This document shows, one piece after another, positions 33,372 to 44,968 of a stretch of DNA of 64,000 bases. Numbering within the stretch: the first letter of the stretch is position 1; each line of letters opens with the position of its first letter. Origin of the DNA: Argentina anserina (lineage: Eukaryota > Streptophyta > Magnoliopsida > Rosales > Rosaceae); the NCBI RefSeq assembly GCF_933775445.1, contig NC_065877.1, forward strand, positions 23,374,001 to 23,438,000. Direction: 5' to 3'. The notes beneath the pieces were generated by a model. It had not been told where the DNA came from. It saw nothing but the letters and a program-made list of their open reading frames with translations, and did no database searches. The position numbers and the translations under genes were made by a program.

Positions 33372-35977
33372 TGTCACGACCCCGAAATTTCGAGCATAAA
33401 ACTCAAAAAATCGAAGCCATGAAATTCAAAAACAATCTCAATAAATCGAAATCGTCTCATCGTCACAGCGTATCATTACTGAGTTCATAGTACCACTAAT
33501 TCAAATGGATTATTACAAAACTAATTTAACATTCAAACATTATTTCAAATGGAAATGTAAAATCCTCACAATCCTCACCACAAAATAAATGAAGAAACTT
33601 CGAAGTCTTCAGAGTGGTCCGTCAATTCTGTTAATCCACACATGCAGAACTATCTCCTACACCATCGAATAGGTGCACCGGGATTGTAAACACAAACCCG
33701 GTAAGCTTTGCAGCTCATATGAGTAAAACAACAATATAGCTCGTGTATAAATGCAAAAGAAAAATCATGAAAAAATTTAATTATAAATGTACTCATGAGT
33801 CATTGGACGGCCCATCTGGTTGTCCAATAATATCTGAAAATATAAGTGCTCATGAGAAATCGGGCAACCCATCTGTTTACCCAAATACATTTATCATACG
33901 GGTACTCATGAGCGCTGGTACTCATATGTTACCCCTCATGCTAGTACGCCGCCAGACATTGAGCAACCACTTGCTACCCAATATCCTAAAATAAGGGTAC
34001 TCATAAGCCGGTAACCCATCTGTTACCTCTCATGCCAGTACACCGGCAGACAGACTAGAGCTCTAACTGTATCGTAACTGTCGCCCGGCCAAGGCTAGGT
34101 TCCGACATGCCAACACGTCCGAAGACAAGTTCGAAGACAACAAAAACGTTTTAACATAACTCAAGTTAAAACCACGTACAAAACAAGCATCACATGTTAT
34201 TGTACAATTCAAAGTGACATGCTCAAATAAATAAATATCAATGCTATAAATGAACTTATTTGCAAACGGCACTATGACAGTATATAATATAGCAACCCAT
34301 ATATATGTATCGATTTTACCAATTATACACAAACCACTATATCATATACATATCATAGTTTAATCTTTTTAATTAAGTATAATTATGAATCTCCGCTAAG
34401 GGTAGATTCGTCACTGTGAGATTTTACTCATTTTATATTCTTGAGCGTAATTTCCACAATTCTGCAAGCGAATCATTTACTTGTTGTGTCGATCACGTAG
34501 AATAGATAAGAAGTGATTTAGAAGCGTTACGTAAGATCTCAAATGTCGAAACAGTAATAATGTTTTACTGTTCAGCAATTTCTGGTTTGTACGAAATTAT
34601 TGTTCACATAATTACTATTCATGTATCACTATTCAAATATGTACTATCTACGTATTACTTTTCGTATACGTACGATTTACGTATTACTTTTCAAATATGT
34701 ACGGTTTACGTATTAATGTACAACAATGTATTATATATAGTAAATACTGTCAGTAAATACAAATCACTGATTTACCTTTCAGAAATTACTTATACAATTA
34801 CTGTACGTAAATTACATTTACATTTACTGTACATAAAATTCTTTTACATTTACCGTACATAAATCACGTTTTAAAAAAATTATTGTTTCGAAAAATCACT
34901 GTTCACGCGCCACCTCCGACGGCCGCACGTGGCGCTCACGCGCCTCCCCACAGTGGCAGCGCGTGGAGCCCATGCGCCACTCAAACCGGCGCACGTGGCT
35001 TGCCCACCGCCGCCCAAAACCTTGCCTTCCTTCCTCCTCCACCCTTCTACGGCCTCAGGCCGCCTCCCTACCCCTTCACGCCTCCTCACACGCCGCCCTA
35101 GGTGGCAGTACCTCCCTCATCTCCTCCTCCTCCAATTCTCCCCAAAGACTCCACAAATGCACAACAATTCATCTCAAAAATCAAATCAAACTAATCCTTA
35201 CCTAATTCAAGCCTTGGAAATACCGGAACGTCGCCGGAGGGGCTTGAGATGCCGGCGGAGTTGAATTTGACCAGAGGAGAGGCGGCGATGCGATTCAAGC
35301 TCCAATCGCCTCACTGGTGGCGCCAGGGGTGTGAATCTGAGTGCCAAGTTGTCCCTCGTGCTCTGGTCTTGCCGGCGACGTGCTTGGACAGTGGAGGGAA
35401 ATCGCAGGAGGGCTCGAGATGTCGTGCGGCTTCACGGCGGCGGGGCGAGACGTGTCGAGCTCGGGGGTTGCTGCGGTGGACCGCGCGAAGCTTCTGGGGC
35501 AGGCGGTGAGGGCCACAGAGGCCGGAGATGGTGGATTGCCGGAGGCGATTGAGAAAGGGAGAGTCGGGGAGAGAGAGAGAAAAAAAAAAAAAAAGAGAGT
35601 GGCGGATGAGGGGTTTTCGAAAATGGAAACCCTAATTCCTAAAATTCCCTTTTTATACCCTCTTCCAAAATCGGAAACTAACTTCCGTCGTTAATAACTT
35701 TCACGTACGACGTTCGATTAGAACGCGTGACGTGTCCCCGAAGTCGTATCGACGAGCTCTACAACTTTCGTGAAGGAAGTTTTCATAAACGAGCGACGGA
35801 GTAAAAGTCGACTCATGTGTCACGGAAACATCGTTTTTCCGATTTAGATTTCCGAAGACGGTTTCGTTTTCGATTTTACGACGTCGTGAAACGAAACAAA
35901 CACGGTATAATAAATTTACACACTTTATTAAAGTCTAAGAATTCAAATAATTTGATTTCGAAAAATCGGTCATTACA
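33372..35977 (-). mobile_element. Solo LTR, about 2.6 kb, probably Ty3/Gypsy-type
   Basis: Begins TGTCACGACC and ends GGTCATTACA on the plus strand, thus TGTAATGACC...GGTCGTGACA on the minus strand, with TG..CA termini. CAAAA flanks both sides (33367-33371 and 35978-35982), a perfect 5-bp duplication. There is no gag-pol inside. A TATA box on the minus strand (TATAAAAAGGG, about 35648-35658) is followed by a CT-rich, then GC-rich leader-like stretch (34900-35600). This suggests minus orientation with a very long R-U5. The open frames in the GC-rich part have no family signature. Confidence 0.8.
35648..35658 (-). promoter_or_regulatory. Candidate TATA box of the solo LTR
   Basis: TATAAAAAGGG on the minus strand, about 320 bp inside the LTR. 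A CT-rich tract beginning about 40 nt downstream resembles a transcript start region. Position-based inference. Confidence 0.5.
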
Positions 35978-35982
35978 CAAAA

Positions 35983-37548
35983 TCTCCCACAAACATGCAA
36001 CCCTTTTTTGCGGTCAATAATATGAAACAAAGAAAACGAAATGGAATTGTTTCTAGTTTCTCCAAGCACTTAAATGTCGTCTAAATGGATTTTAAAGATT
36101 TTGGTCGCAAAAAAAATCTCTACTAAAAAAATTATGGGTAAAGGGTTATCCAATACTCTGTAGACTTCTCGCCAGAATATGGAAAGAAGTCTCTATTCCT
36201 CTTCATGCAAGCATGCGCTTTGATAGAGAATCTATCTTCATTAGGTGATATGTTTGTTATTCTTAATCTACTTGAAATGGTTTTTTTCTCACCCATCACA
36301 CAATTTGTTTAATCATTATTTTTTTCTTTTAAAATTTCAGTTACTTAGAGAGTTGGAACATAGAACTGAAATGACAAACTCTATTAGACTAAGGAAGCAC
36401 ACATCGTCGCGTCAATCACTCCTAACAGATAAACCTCTGGAAACAATAAAAACAGATGAGATTCTCAGTGACAGTAGAAACTGGCATGAATCTTTTAAAT
36501 CTTACCAATGCATGGCTGTTCGGAAGGTCCACATCAAAATTATCTAGCCAAGCAGTTGTATCTTGACTAACTTCCAGCACCTGAAGATAAAAGAACCAAA
36601 CGCTTAGAAACGAAATAGTTTAAGACTGCTCCCACAACCATCACAAAACGCAAGAAGAAAACCTGGAAGCAACAATATCATGGCCTCATGGGAGACCTGA
36701 GAATGAAGAAGGGAAGGAAAGCTTCTCGAGCAAGTTCATCATCCCACTTTAAGTGATCCCACCGCTTGTTCATTCCAACAATGCGGACATTACGACATCC
36801 TTGGGCATCTTTTTCAGTACTGGACATTCGTATGCAATATGAACTCCATGTTGGAGAATGTTAATTATCAGACATCCCCTTAATGAAAAGTGTAGCTATC
36901 AATAGTTCAATACATCAATCAATGCAATGTGGACTTCTTATTTTCATCTGTAATGCAGACACACAGGGGTGGGACTCACCGGATGACTTGAGAAATATGC
37001 TACAGAAGCCGCCATTGAAAATATAAGGGTGCATTATTTTTCATCCTATAAAAAAATTGACCAAGTTGATTTATGAAAATGGGGAGGAAAATACCATAGA
37101 AAAAAAAGTATAGGCATAGCTAGGGATGTAACAGGAACTCAGCTCAGAGAGTCAGAGACACATCCTCTAATTAGCAGCTGAAAGTGAAATTTTGGAGGGA
37201 AGAAATGGCTCCTTAAATTCCTGCAATCTAAGATCCGTATGAAAAGATAGAAAGGGCAAGACAGAACCAGTTGTTAATGGTTATTTATAGTTTCTCAACT
37301 CCAAGAAACCGGAGGGAGAGAAATAATTGAGGCCATAACATCGGACACTAAAAAATCAAGTGAAATCAGTAATTTTGTGTAGAGTCAGAGTATCCACTCC
37401 CCCTTAATGGCTAATCACATATAGAAGCTCATTCCAGACATGTTTTGGCAAAGTTATCCAAACAGAAGCATCAGTACAGTATACAGTCTACAATTTGGTA
37501 TCAGTAGATGCAAAGTTAACAGCTGAGTTTTGTTAGGTATAATCAATG
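35983..37548. other. Intergenic with scraps of an unidentified minus-strand gene
   Basis: Two minus-strand stretches look protein-coding. One near 36850-36700 reads GCRNVRIVGMNKRWDHLKWD then DELAREAFLP. The other, near 36600-36510, reads VLEVSQDTTAWLDNFDVDLP. A third at about 37017-36978 reads ASVAYFSSHP followed by GTGAGT. They could be exons of a decayed or incomplete gene. I do not recognise it and could not join the pieces in one frame. Confidence 0.3.
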
Positions 37549-38080
37549 GTGGATACAGGATTTGGACATGGGGTGGGCTTCAAGTTTGGCTGAAAGGCAA
37601 AAAACATTTTACCGCTACAACCATATAAACTGTAAATATTAATGAGTCTTTAAAAATAAAAATGAGCGTGAATGATTGAAAAATATTATAAAAATCAAAG
37701 ACATTAAAAAGTGCAACAATTTTTCTTTTCAAATTGATTAGATTGAACCTCAATGACTCATACTTGTAATTTTAAAGTAAATAAATAGAGGGAAGATAAT
37801 TAGAAGAGTTTTTACTTGAGGAATTTTGATTATTTAAGAGGAAGAAAACTATCTTACAACACACACACACACATCAATCAGAAACTAGAAGACATAATGG
37901 AACCAGAACAAAGAACTGAAAGAAGAAAGTGTGGAAGAAAGAACTAAATAACAAAGGTCAGAGGCGTATGATAGGTAGAATCGGGAGGAATTTGACTGAG
38001 AACAAATACAAATACCACAAAAATAATGATATATACCTTTTTTTTAACCCCAAAAAGCTCAGTGCATAAGATACCAGCCA
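37549..38080. mobile_element. Truncated hAT-like insertion inside duplication copy B
   Basis: The left end reads AATGGTGGATACAGGATTTG and then GACATGGGGTGGGCT, similar to common plant hAT termini and to the right end of the 29.7-32.8 kb element. The block is absent from copy A at the matching place. No matching right terminus was found; a CA run lies at 37858-37872. Confidence 0.45.
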
Positions 38081-38789
38081 TTTGAAAGAATAGAGAATAC
38101 TCTACATTGAATCAATTCTTAACCATGAAATAACTGTATACTTATCACCACTAAAATCAAGGTCTGTTTTGGAACTGAGAATAAGGCTCTTTTTAACTAT
38201 GCATACCTCAATCTACAAGCAATATCTACAATCAAGAGGTCCACTAACCTCAATAAATAGTTGGAAGAGGAGCATAACATTATGAAAGCTAACATATAAG
38301 GTGAACTTCAGAGGCCACAAACATTAATGCATATGTACACACACAGACAGAAAGTTATACTAAGAAACATTCGCAGAGGTACCAAACAGGGGACGTACAT
38401 TGTGAATACCGGCACACATAAGATGGTATACGGCACATTATGAATATACAAACCAAAACTGTGGAATACACATTTTTGCAACATTTTCCAATTGAACAAA
38501 ATTCCGAAAGAAAAAGATATTCCAAATCCCATTTATGTACAAAATACAGAAAAAATATATTCTAGTCAGATATTGATTATTAATTTTTCTTTTTCAGCAG
38601 AGCTGCCTTCCTATCAATCGTGCACTGAATTCGTATTCTTACGCCATGCGTTCAAGAATAAAACCAATCCCTTACCATTCAACAAAACTAAGGTGTTAGA
38701 GAAAAACACAAAATTCTTGTTATCCATAAATCATTTTCGTGAGGCAGTCAAACTCAGAAGTCTACCTGCCTATGTATACTAGAGGAATT

Positions 38790-39913
38790 TCTTAAATCAA
38801 ATCACCATAGATGCGACTCGTTTTCTCAAGTTCATTCCAATTGAAGTTGCCGGCCGTAACTTGATCTTCTCGAAGCAGTACAAGTCTTCAAATGTTTAGT
38901 CTCCACGATAGTGTAGCAACGGAGCTTCCTTAGCACTGTAAAACCATAAGACATCTCCCAATCTTAGTTATTAAAAATCATGTACATCCCATAAGATTGA
39001 GTCTGTCTTTAAGCTAGCTAGTAAGAGGCCATTAAAAAATGGGAACAATCAGCCAAGTTTATTTAATAATGCAAATATCAACCTGAATAAACCAGGTGTT
39101 TCTTCTCTTTGTTTCCTATTTTAGTTTAATGAAACCAGAAGTTCTATGTAACACTACTTTTTTCCCAGCTCCCTTCTGTATCAAGTTAATAATATACATG
39201 TTCACATTAAGGATATGGCATCTACAGGTTCATATCAAAAGGAAACACCATCAAATTACACGAACTACTCGATGCACATCAAAATATGCCTCAAATAATT
39301 GATGCAAATGATACTGAATGAGAGAATACGACCAAGGAACAATTCAGGCATACTAAACACAGAACAATATATTACCAGCATGTCCACTGGTCACGCAGGT
39401 ATTACTCAGCACCCCTCTCCCAGCTGCAACAGAGCCTTGTTGGAGTGTTGCCTAAAATCCTTGCCTCCACTCTTTCCGCTAGTATCAACATCCAAACCTG
39501 AAGACCTCTTGCACTCAAATTTGTCGGAACCACCATTGACAGACCCACCAGCTAAAATGCTCATCACCGACTCATTTCTTATACTTTTCGCAGTTACACT
39601 GTTCATGTTTATGGTTGGCCCAAATACCCAAAGTGTTGCGTACTTCTTCAATGCCATGAGCATAAAGAGTTAGACATGCCTCACCACAGTGGCAACGACC
39701 CCTATTGATGTTATTGCACAACCGGGTCTTGTAATGCAACTCCTTATATCTCCTCTCGTCGATCATCGACTCTGACACAAGTCACACAACACTAGAGACT
39801 CTTGGCTTCTTGAAAGCTTGGTGGTGTTCAGTGACAGAAACAGCTTCGAATTCTTTACCCTGTTTCAGAAATGCAGTGAGAGATTGGCAGGTTGATCGAA
39901 GATTATTCATGAC
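38790..39913 (-). pseudogene. CCCH zinc finger pseudogene, duplicate of the 25.6-27.1 kb gene
   Basis: Starts near 39913 (MNNLRS) but has an insertion before FKKPR. Finger 1 is disturbed: CNNINRGRCHCGEACLTLYA has two extra residues between the last Cys and His. After IWAN the whole second finger is deleted and the frame shifts (AKSIRNESVMSILAGGSVNG appears in another frame). The last exon region near 38810-38940 keeps similarity but with indels. This copy cannot make the two-finger protein. Confidence 0.85.
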
Positions 39914-39960
39914 ATGAAGCATAACCCAACTTCGGAAATCAAACTCTTTGGTGGAGTATC

Positions 39961-40680
39961 AAACAACTCAGTTTATGTTGGTTGAAAAAGCTTTTTAACA
40001 CGTGTCGCACATTTACTACATGACGAAAGCACTCAAAGCAGCATGGCTGAACAGGCTGGTTGATTATGGATGGTTCATGGCTGTGAGTTGTGACCATTTT
40101 CTGGCGGTCAAGGAAGCCAGGTCGAATGGCTCCGAACACAGCTTTTGGAGTTCTACTGCGGCGACGATTAGAGGACGCTACACCAAGCAACGGCTGGGAG
40201 GTAGGGTGTATGACCCTAATTCGGGAAGCAAGCAATTCGGGTTGTTATGGCTCAAGCTAAGGATACTGGAGTGTCACTTGCTCTGACTTCTCTGAACAAG
40301 GCCACAGGGTGTTCATCAGGAATCCACCACAGTAGCATTGCAGATTTCACTCCTGGTATTTTGGGAGAATAGGCTCATGCAAGAGGAAGCAAGTTCAGTA
40401 AGATTATAACAACTAAGTGGGGATTCGGGAATTCGCATACATAGGCATCAATGGCCACGGTACTTGTAAAAGTCTCCAAATACCAGTTTCATGTATAGAG
40501 CTCACTCAGAAACATCCCAGGGGAAAAAAGAACCATACAGTAAAAAAATGCCATGTACAAGTTAGCCAGCTCACATGATACTACTGTCAAAGAGATCAAT
40601 TCAAGCGGAGTAAAAAAAAATATTAGAACAAATATTTTCTTTATTCTAGATTTCCAGTACACAATTATCAAACCAATTGT
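39961..40680. other. Intergenic, 3' side of the BADC gene
   Basis: Both strands of 39990-40330 show open frames with protein-like composition (for example plus-strand VYDPNSGSKQFGLLWLKL). I recognise no family and cannot choose a strand. It may be a decayed fragment. Confidence 0.3.
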
Positions 40681-43600
40681 CTATTGAAGCTTCTTAATTC
40701 CGGGAAACGAGGGAAGAACTGCGATCAGAGCATCACCGTATCCAACAGGTTCTAATAAGAAAACAGATCAGGTTAGAACTAACAATATACAACTAAAATC
40801 CCTACATCAAAATAACTATAGCAAATCCGGACTGCCAAACTTACCACCATCTTCTCGTAGTATCTTGATGACCTCCCCAGCCACATCAGACTACAAAAGA
40901 GACAACGAGAGAGCCCAATCATTTTATTAAGAATTAATTGGTAAGGAAAAAGTTAAACTAAAGCTGGGTAGCGTGAGAAAATCAAAGCCTGCCTCTCATC
41001 TGCCACATACCTCAATTGGAAGTTCTCCTCCTAGCTGTTCTATGTAGCAAATCACTTGGCCCTCTTTCACTACTTGCTTCTGTAGCATAAAAAAATAAAA
41101 ATATCAGTTAAAAGAAAAAAAATTGATATTAAATCATCAATTATATTAAGAAGTGTTTTGTTTTAGTAACAATGGTTTTGGATATAGGCATAGACGCATG
41201 GCATGTTGAACTGAAATGCCTCGACGGAATGTGAAAAAAGCAAGTTATATCAATGTTTTACTCTTGACTATAAAGTGGATATAATTAGTTATAAAGCTCA
41301 ATATATCAGTTTCACTATTCAGTTTTACTTGCTATCAATTGGTATTAAACTTGTATGTCAAACTCTGCTACTGTTTCACTTGCCTCCAACTAGTCAGCAA
41401 TCAAGCTATACTGTTAAATAGCATAGACCTCAATCTATACCATAGCCAGAATTCGCAAATCTACTTCCATGATTGGGACACTTATGAAATTTTTAAAGTG
41501 TACAGCTGTAGACTACTAGAAGAAAAGAGAAGAAAGAAAATATGAAACAGAAGTTTAGAGGTATTTTTAGGGATTTAAACAATTCACTCCATTTCAGATA
41601 AATGGCGGAAGTACAAGCCCTAAAATAAATTCCGTAATATTAGAACATCAAACAAATTTTTGTTTCCTGGTCTTTTATTTATAAAGTATAATGGAAACTT
41701 CACCAAATGTTTCCCTTTATATTAAGAAGGTTGCGCAGAAAAAACTGTACCTCTTTACATGATGGGGGAGCACGCTTCCCCTTGATTGTTCGAGATCTTC
41801 TAAATGACCCCACCTGCACCATTGGTCATGTTAGTAGTTAGTACCCAGATTCATAGATAACTAAAAGAACTCAAATTAGGGTCTTACTCGTGGAGACTGA
41901 ATCAACACCAAGCCTTCATCAGCAGCTCTATCTAGCAATGTTTGAATATCTCTTGAAGAAGGTTCTAGTCTAGTGATAGCTAAAGATTGTGTAGGAACTG
42001 ATCCATTGGATTCCGGTGCTTCAACAGGTGTACTTGCACTCACAGTAACAGGAGCGGGAATTGAAGGAGGTGGAGTGTTAACAGTTTCAGTCAACTCTCT
42101 CACCACATGTAATCGGAATGCACCGAGCTGATTATAGAATGGGAATGCATGAAATTAATATATATAAAAACAACAAAAGGAAAAAACGGAGAGTGACTGG
42201 GAATGAAACAGTTATGATTAAGCTGTAAAAATTGCAATTTACAATTTAAAGTTATAAACTATATTCATCAAAGAATAAAATAATGCAGCTTACTTTTAGC
42301 TGAACCTCTGCAATTGAAGTTGTATCGCATATTGTTGTAAGCAAAGATTGTATCTGCATACAATATGTTATCAAAATATAAGTGACAACAACTACACTGA
42401 AAGGGAGCATGCCATGGATGTAATCAGTAAAATAATCTTTAGAAAATATGAACTTCGAGAAACTCAACAGATGCATATGGCTACATCAACCCATCCAGGT
42501 CTCTGATAATCCAAACCTAACAATATATACTTACAAGTCTACATGGATTAAAATTATCTCAACAATTTCATGTTCTAGAGATTAAAATAGCATCGTCTTT
42601 TGAAGTTAAATGATCAATAAGACGATGTCTTGCAGCCATTGATCCAATATAACCACCCTATCATTATGAGCCAGAATTAATTTACTAAAATTTGTGCATC
42701 AAGATACAACCATATATTTATCAAAATATATGCAAGTCTTGTGCATCTAGATACAACTGTAAAGTGACTCAAGTCCTACATCTAGGATTTAAGAGTTTAA
42801 ACAATTTAGAGTAATTTGCAAAATTATGGGCTTCTGTAACATATCAAAAAAATGTTATGGGTTTAATTTGATATATGAAAAATCAACTACAAGTAAAAAT
42901 TCAAGAAACAACAGTACTGACATTCAGAGTTTCATACCTGAATGGTTAATGGTGCTGAATATAAGATATAGTCCAGTTTATAACCTATTAATTTACAAAT
43001 TTTAACACAAGTTACCTCATCAAAGTTTGGAATGCGTGGGCCTGCTGAACCAGAATCACTCTCTTTAGAACCATCTTCTAAACTTGTCGGAGCTATTACA
43101 TCAATAACAGCACAAGGTTATGACAATATTCGGAGGAACAGAAATGATTAGCATGCCAATATAAGATGCAATATGAAGTTTCTTTAATTTTCTATAACCT
43201 CACAGTATAAACACTAACAAAATTATCAAGCGAGAAAATATGATGTTTATCTTATACCCCAATACTTCTTTTTTGATTATTTACTTCAATAATCGATAAA
43301 GAAAAAGAGGAGAGAAAGATTGACTGTGCAACAGGATGTTCAGACATTTAACGCATCTACTTGTTTGCACATAAAGAATATGGTAAACTCACTTGCTAAG
43401 TAAATGAGCAAATTGTGAAGTTGGACTATTAACATACAGTAATTAAAAAGGAAATGATAAGCATGAGGGGTAAAAGGAATCAAAAGGAGTAAGTTGTAAT
43501 GTTTACTTTCAATCAACATACATGATGAGAAACAAAATAAAAATTGAATTTCTGAAATTTCCAAATCAATCACGCTCACTGGGCAAGGAATTGCTGAATA

Positions 43601-44916
43601 TTTGGCCTAGCCAATTCCAGGAACAAATGTTTAGGTCCTCAGGTTACTGGACAGCAGAAAGAATGACAAAATACGGCCATAAAGTTCTCTGATACCTATA
43701 TTATTTGTTTGGATTAATAAAAATATACCTTCAGCTAGCAGGCTATACTTTTGGACTTTTGAAAAAGCATACAAACATAAATCATCATCACAAAACCAAA
43801 TTTAATAATACACTCTGGAAGAATTACACGATCAGGTCAGTAAAATCACAAGGGAAGGTACATCAACCTACTACAGAACTGTGCGCTATGTACTAGGAGA
43901 ATGATTGTCAGAGCTAATTTCTGACAAAAGTCAGAACATGTAACCACTTTCACCTAATCGTACCCCTTACCACATGACGGAACATCCGCAATATATATGT
44001 TAAATAGAACCTTGGCAACAAACTGTGCTGATACCTAAATCTTTTAAAGATGTTTTGTATCACCTTCATAAACCTTTCATTAACTTTTCCTAACACTAAA
44101 CATGTCACATTAACTTGAGCATCAAGAGATCAGTGAGAACAAAAGACATGCATCCATGAGAACACAATTATCAAAGACCCAAACAAGACTTCAGACTTCA
44201 ATTTTCAAATACAGATAACCAAATTGCAAATTCCGAATCCAATGATAACTGATGGAGGGCCCAAGTAACTTACATATGACTTCTAAAGATGGAGCGCTGC
44301 GTACATGTAACACTCTCTCTGACCGGCTTGATATCGACAAACCTGAGTAAAGTTGTGGTCTTTGCAGTATACAACTTCTTACAGCATGCGACTGTGAAAT
44401 CCCAACTCTTGTTCTACCCAAGTTCAAGCTTGTAATTTTAGTATATGATATCCCTAGGCTACCTGCACAAAATAACATCACAAATAAATGACTTTACATA
44501 ACCTACAAATAAATTCCTTTGCTTTATGTCTCTTTCATCTGGAATTGATCCTTGACTTTGCATAATAACTGAAAGAGATTATTGATAAAACTGGATTGAT
44601 ATAAGAAACAAATACTGATTGAGCCGGCCCTCAATCAAAACAGGGATTTATTGCATTCTATAAAGCATGAAGACATGCACAAATCACTAACCAATATATT
44701 AATTTGATTAACAGTTTCAAAGATGTGCTAGAAGCCTAGAACCCAGAAGCTCAATGAATAAAGACAACAAAACCCAGGAATCTCAAAACCCCAAATTCTA
44801 GCCACCAACAATTCACCAAATTACCAAATACCCTTCTCCCAATAACCAAAGGCAATGAATCAGAGAGCACACAATTTAGCAAAAACAACTGACAAATTCA
44901 ATTCAAATTCATTGAT

Positions 44917-44951
<35 letters not shown>

Positions 44952-44968
44952 AACTCACAGGAAGCCAT
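40681..44968 (-). CDS. BADC: BADC protein (biotin/lipoyl attachment domain-containing), 274 aa
   Basis: Nine exons join in frame (825 nt with stop): 44968-44959, 44462-44274, 43092-43016, 42353-42294, 42127-41888, 41813-41751, 41079-41011, 40890-40845 and 40751-40681, all GT-AG. The N-terminus (MASCSLGISYTKITSLNLGR, rich in Ser/Arg) looks like a chloroplast transit peptide. A Pro/Ser/Thr-rich linker (residues about 120-150) precedes a biotinyl-like domain. Where BCCP has the biotinylated AMKM lysine, this protein has IEQLGGELPIE, so it cannot carry biotin. That is the mark of BADC proteins, known to replace BCCP in plastid heteromeric acetyl-CoA carboxylase and restrain fatty acid synthesis. 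Its neighbour, a RanBP2 zinc finger gene, supports orthology to Arabidopsis At3g15690 (BADC3). Confidence 0.92.
44917..44951. repeat. (TG)n(AG)n microsatellite in BADC intron 1
   Basis: About 10 TG units followed by 8 AG units. It lies only some 7-40 nt inside the intron, next to the donor site of the 10-nt first coding exon. Confidence 0.9.

Larger units (their letters stand above)
37400..39960. repeat. Segmental duplication copy B
   Basis: Counterpart of 24560-27170 in the same orientation. Shared blocks include the gene tail, the 3' flank and the GGCACACATAAG unit near 38410. It is interrupted by the truncated hAT insertion and carries many indels. Confidence 0.8.

Noticed and set aside
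34883..35694. Several open frames in the GC-rich part of the solo LTR
   Set aside because: Open frames are expected by chance in GC-rich DNA, they overlap on both strands, and none shows a domain.
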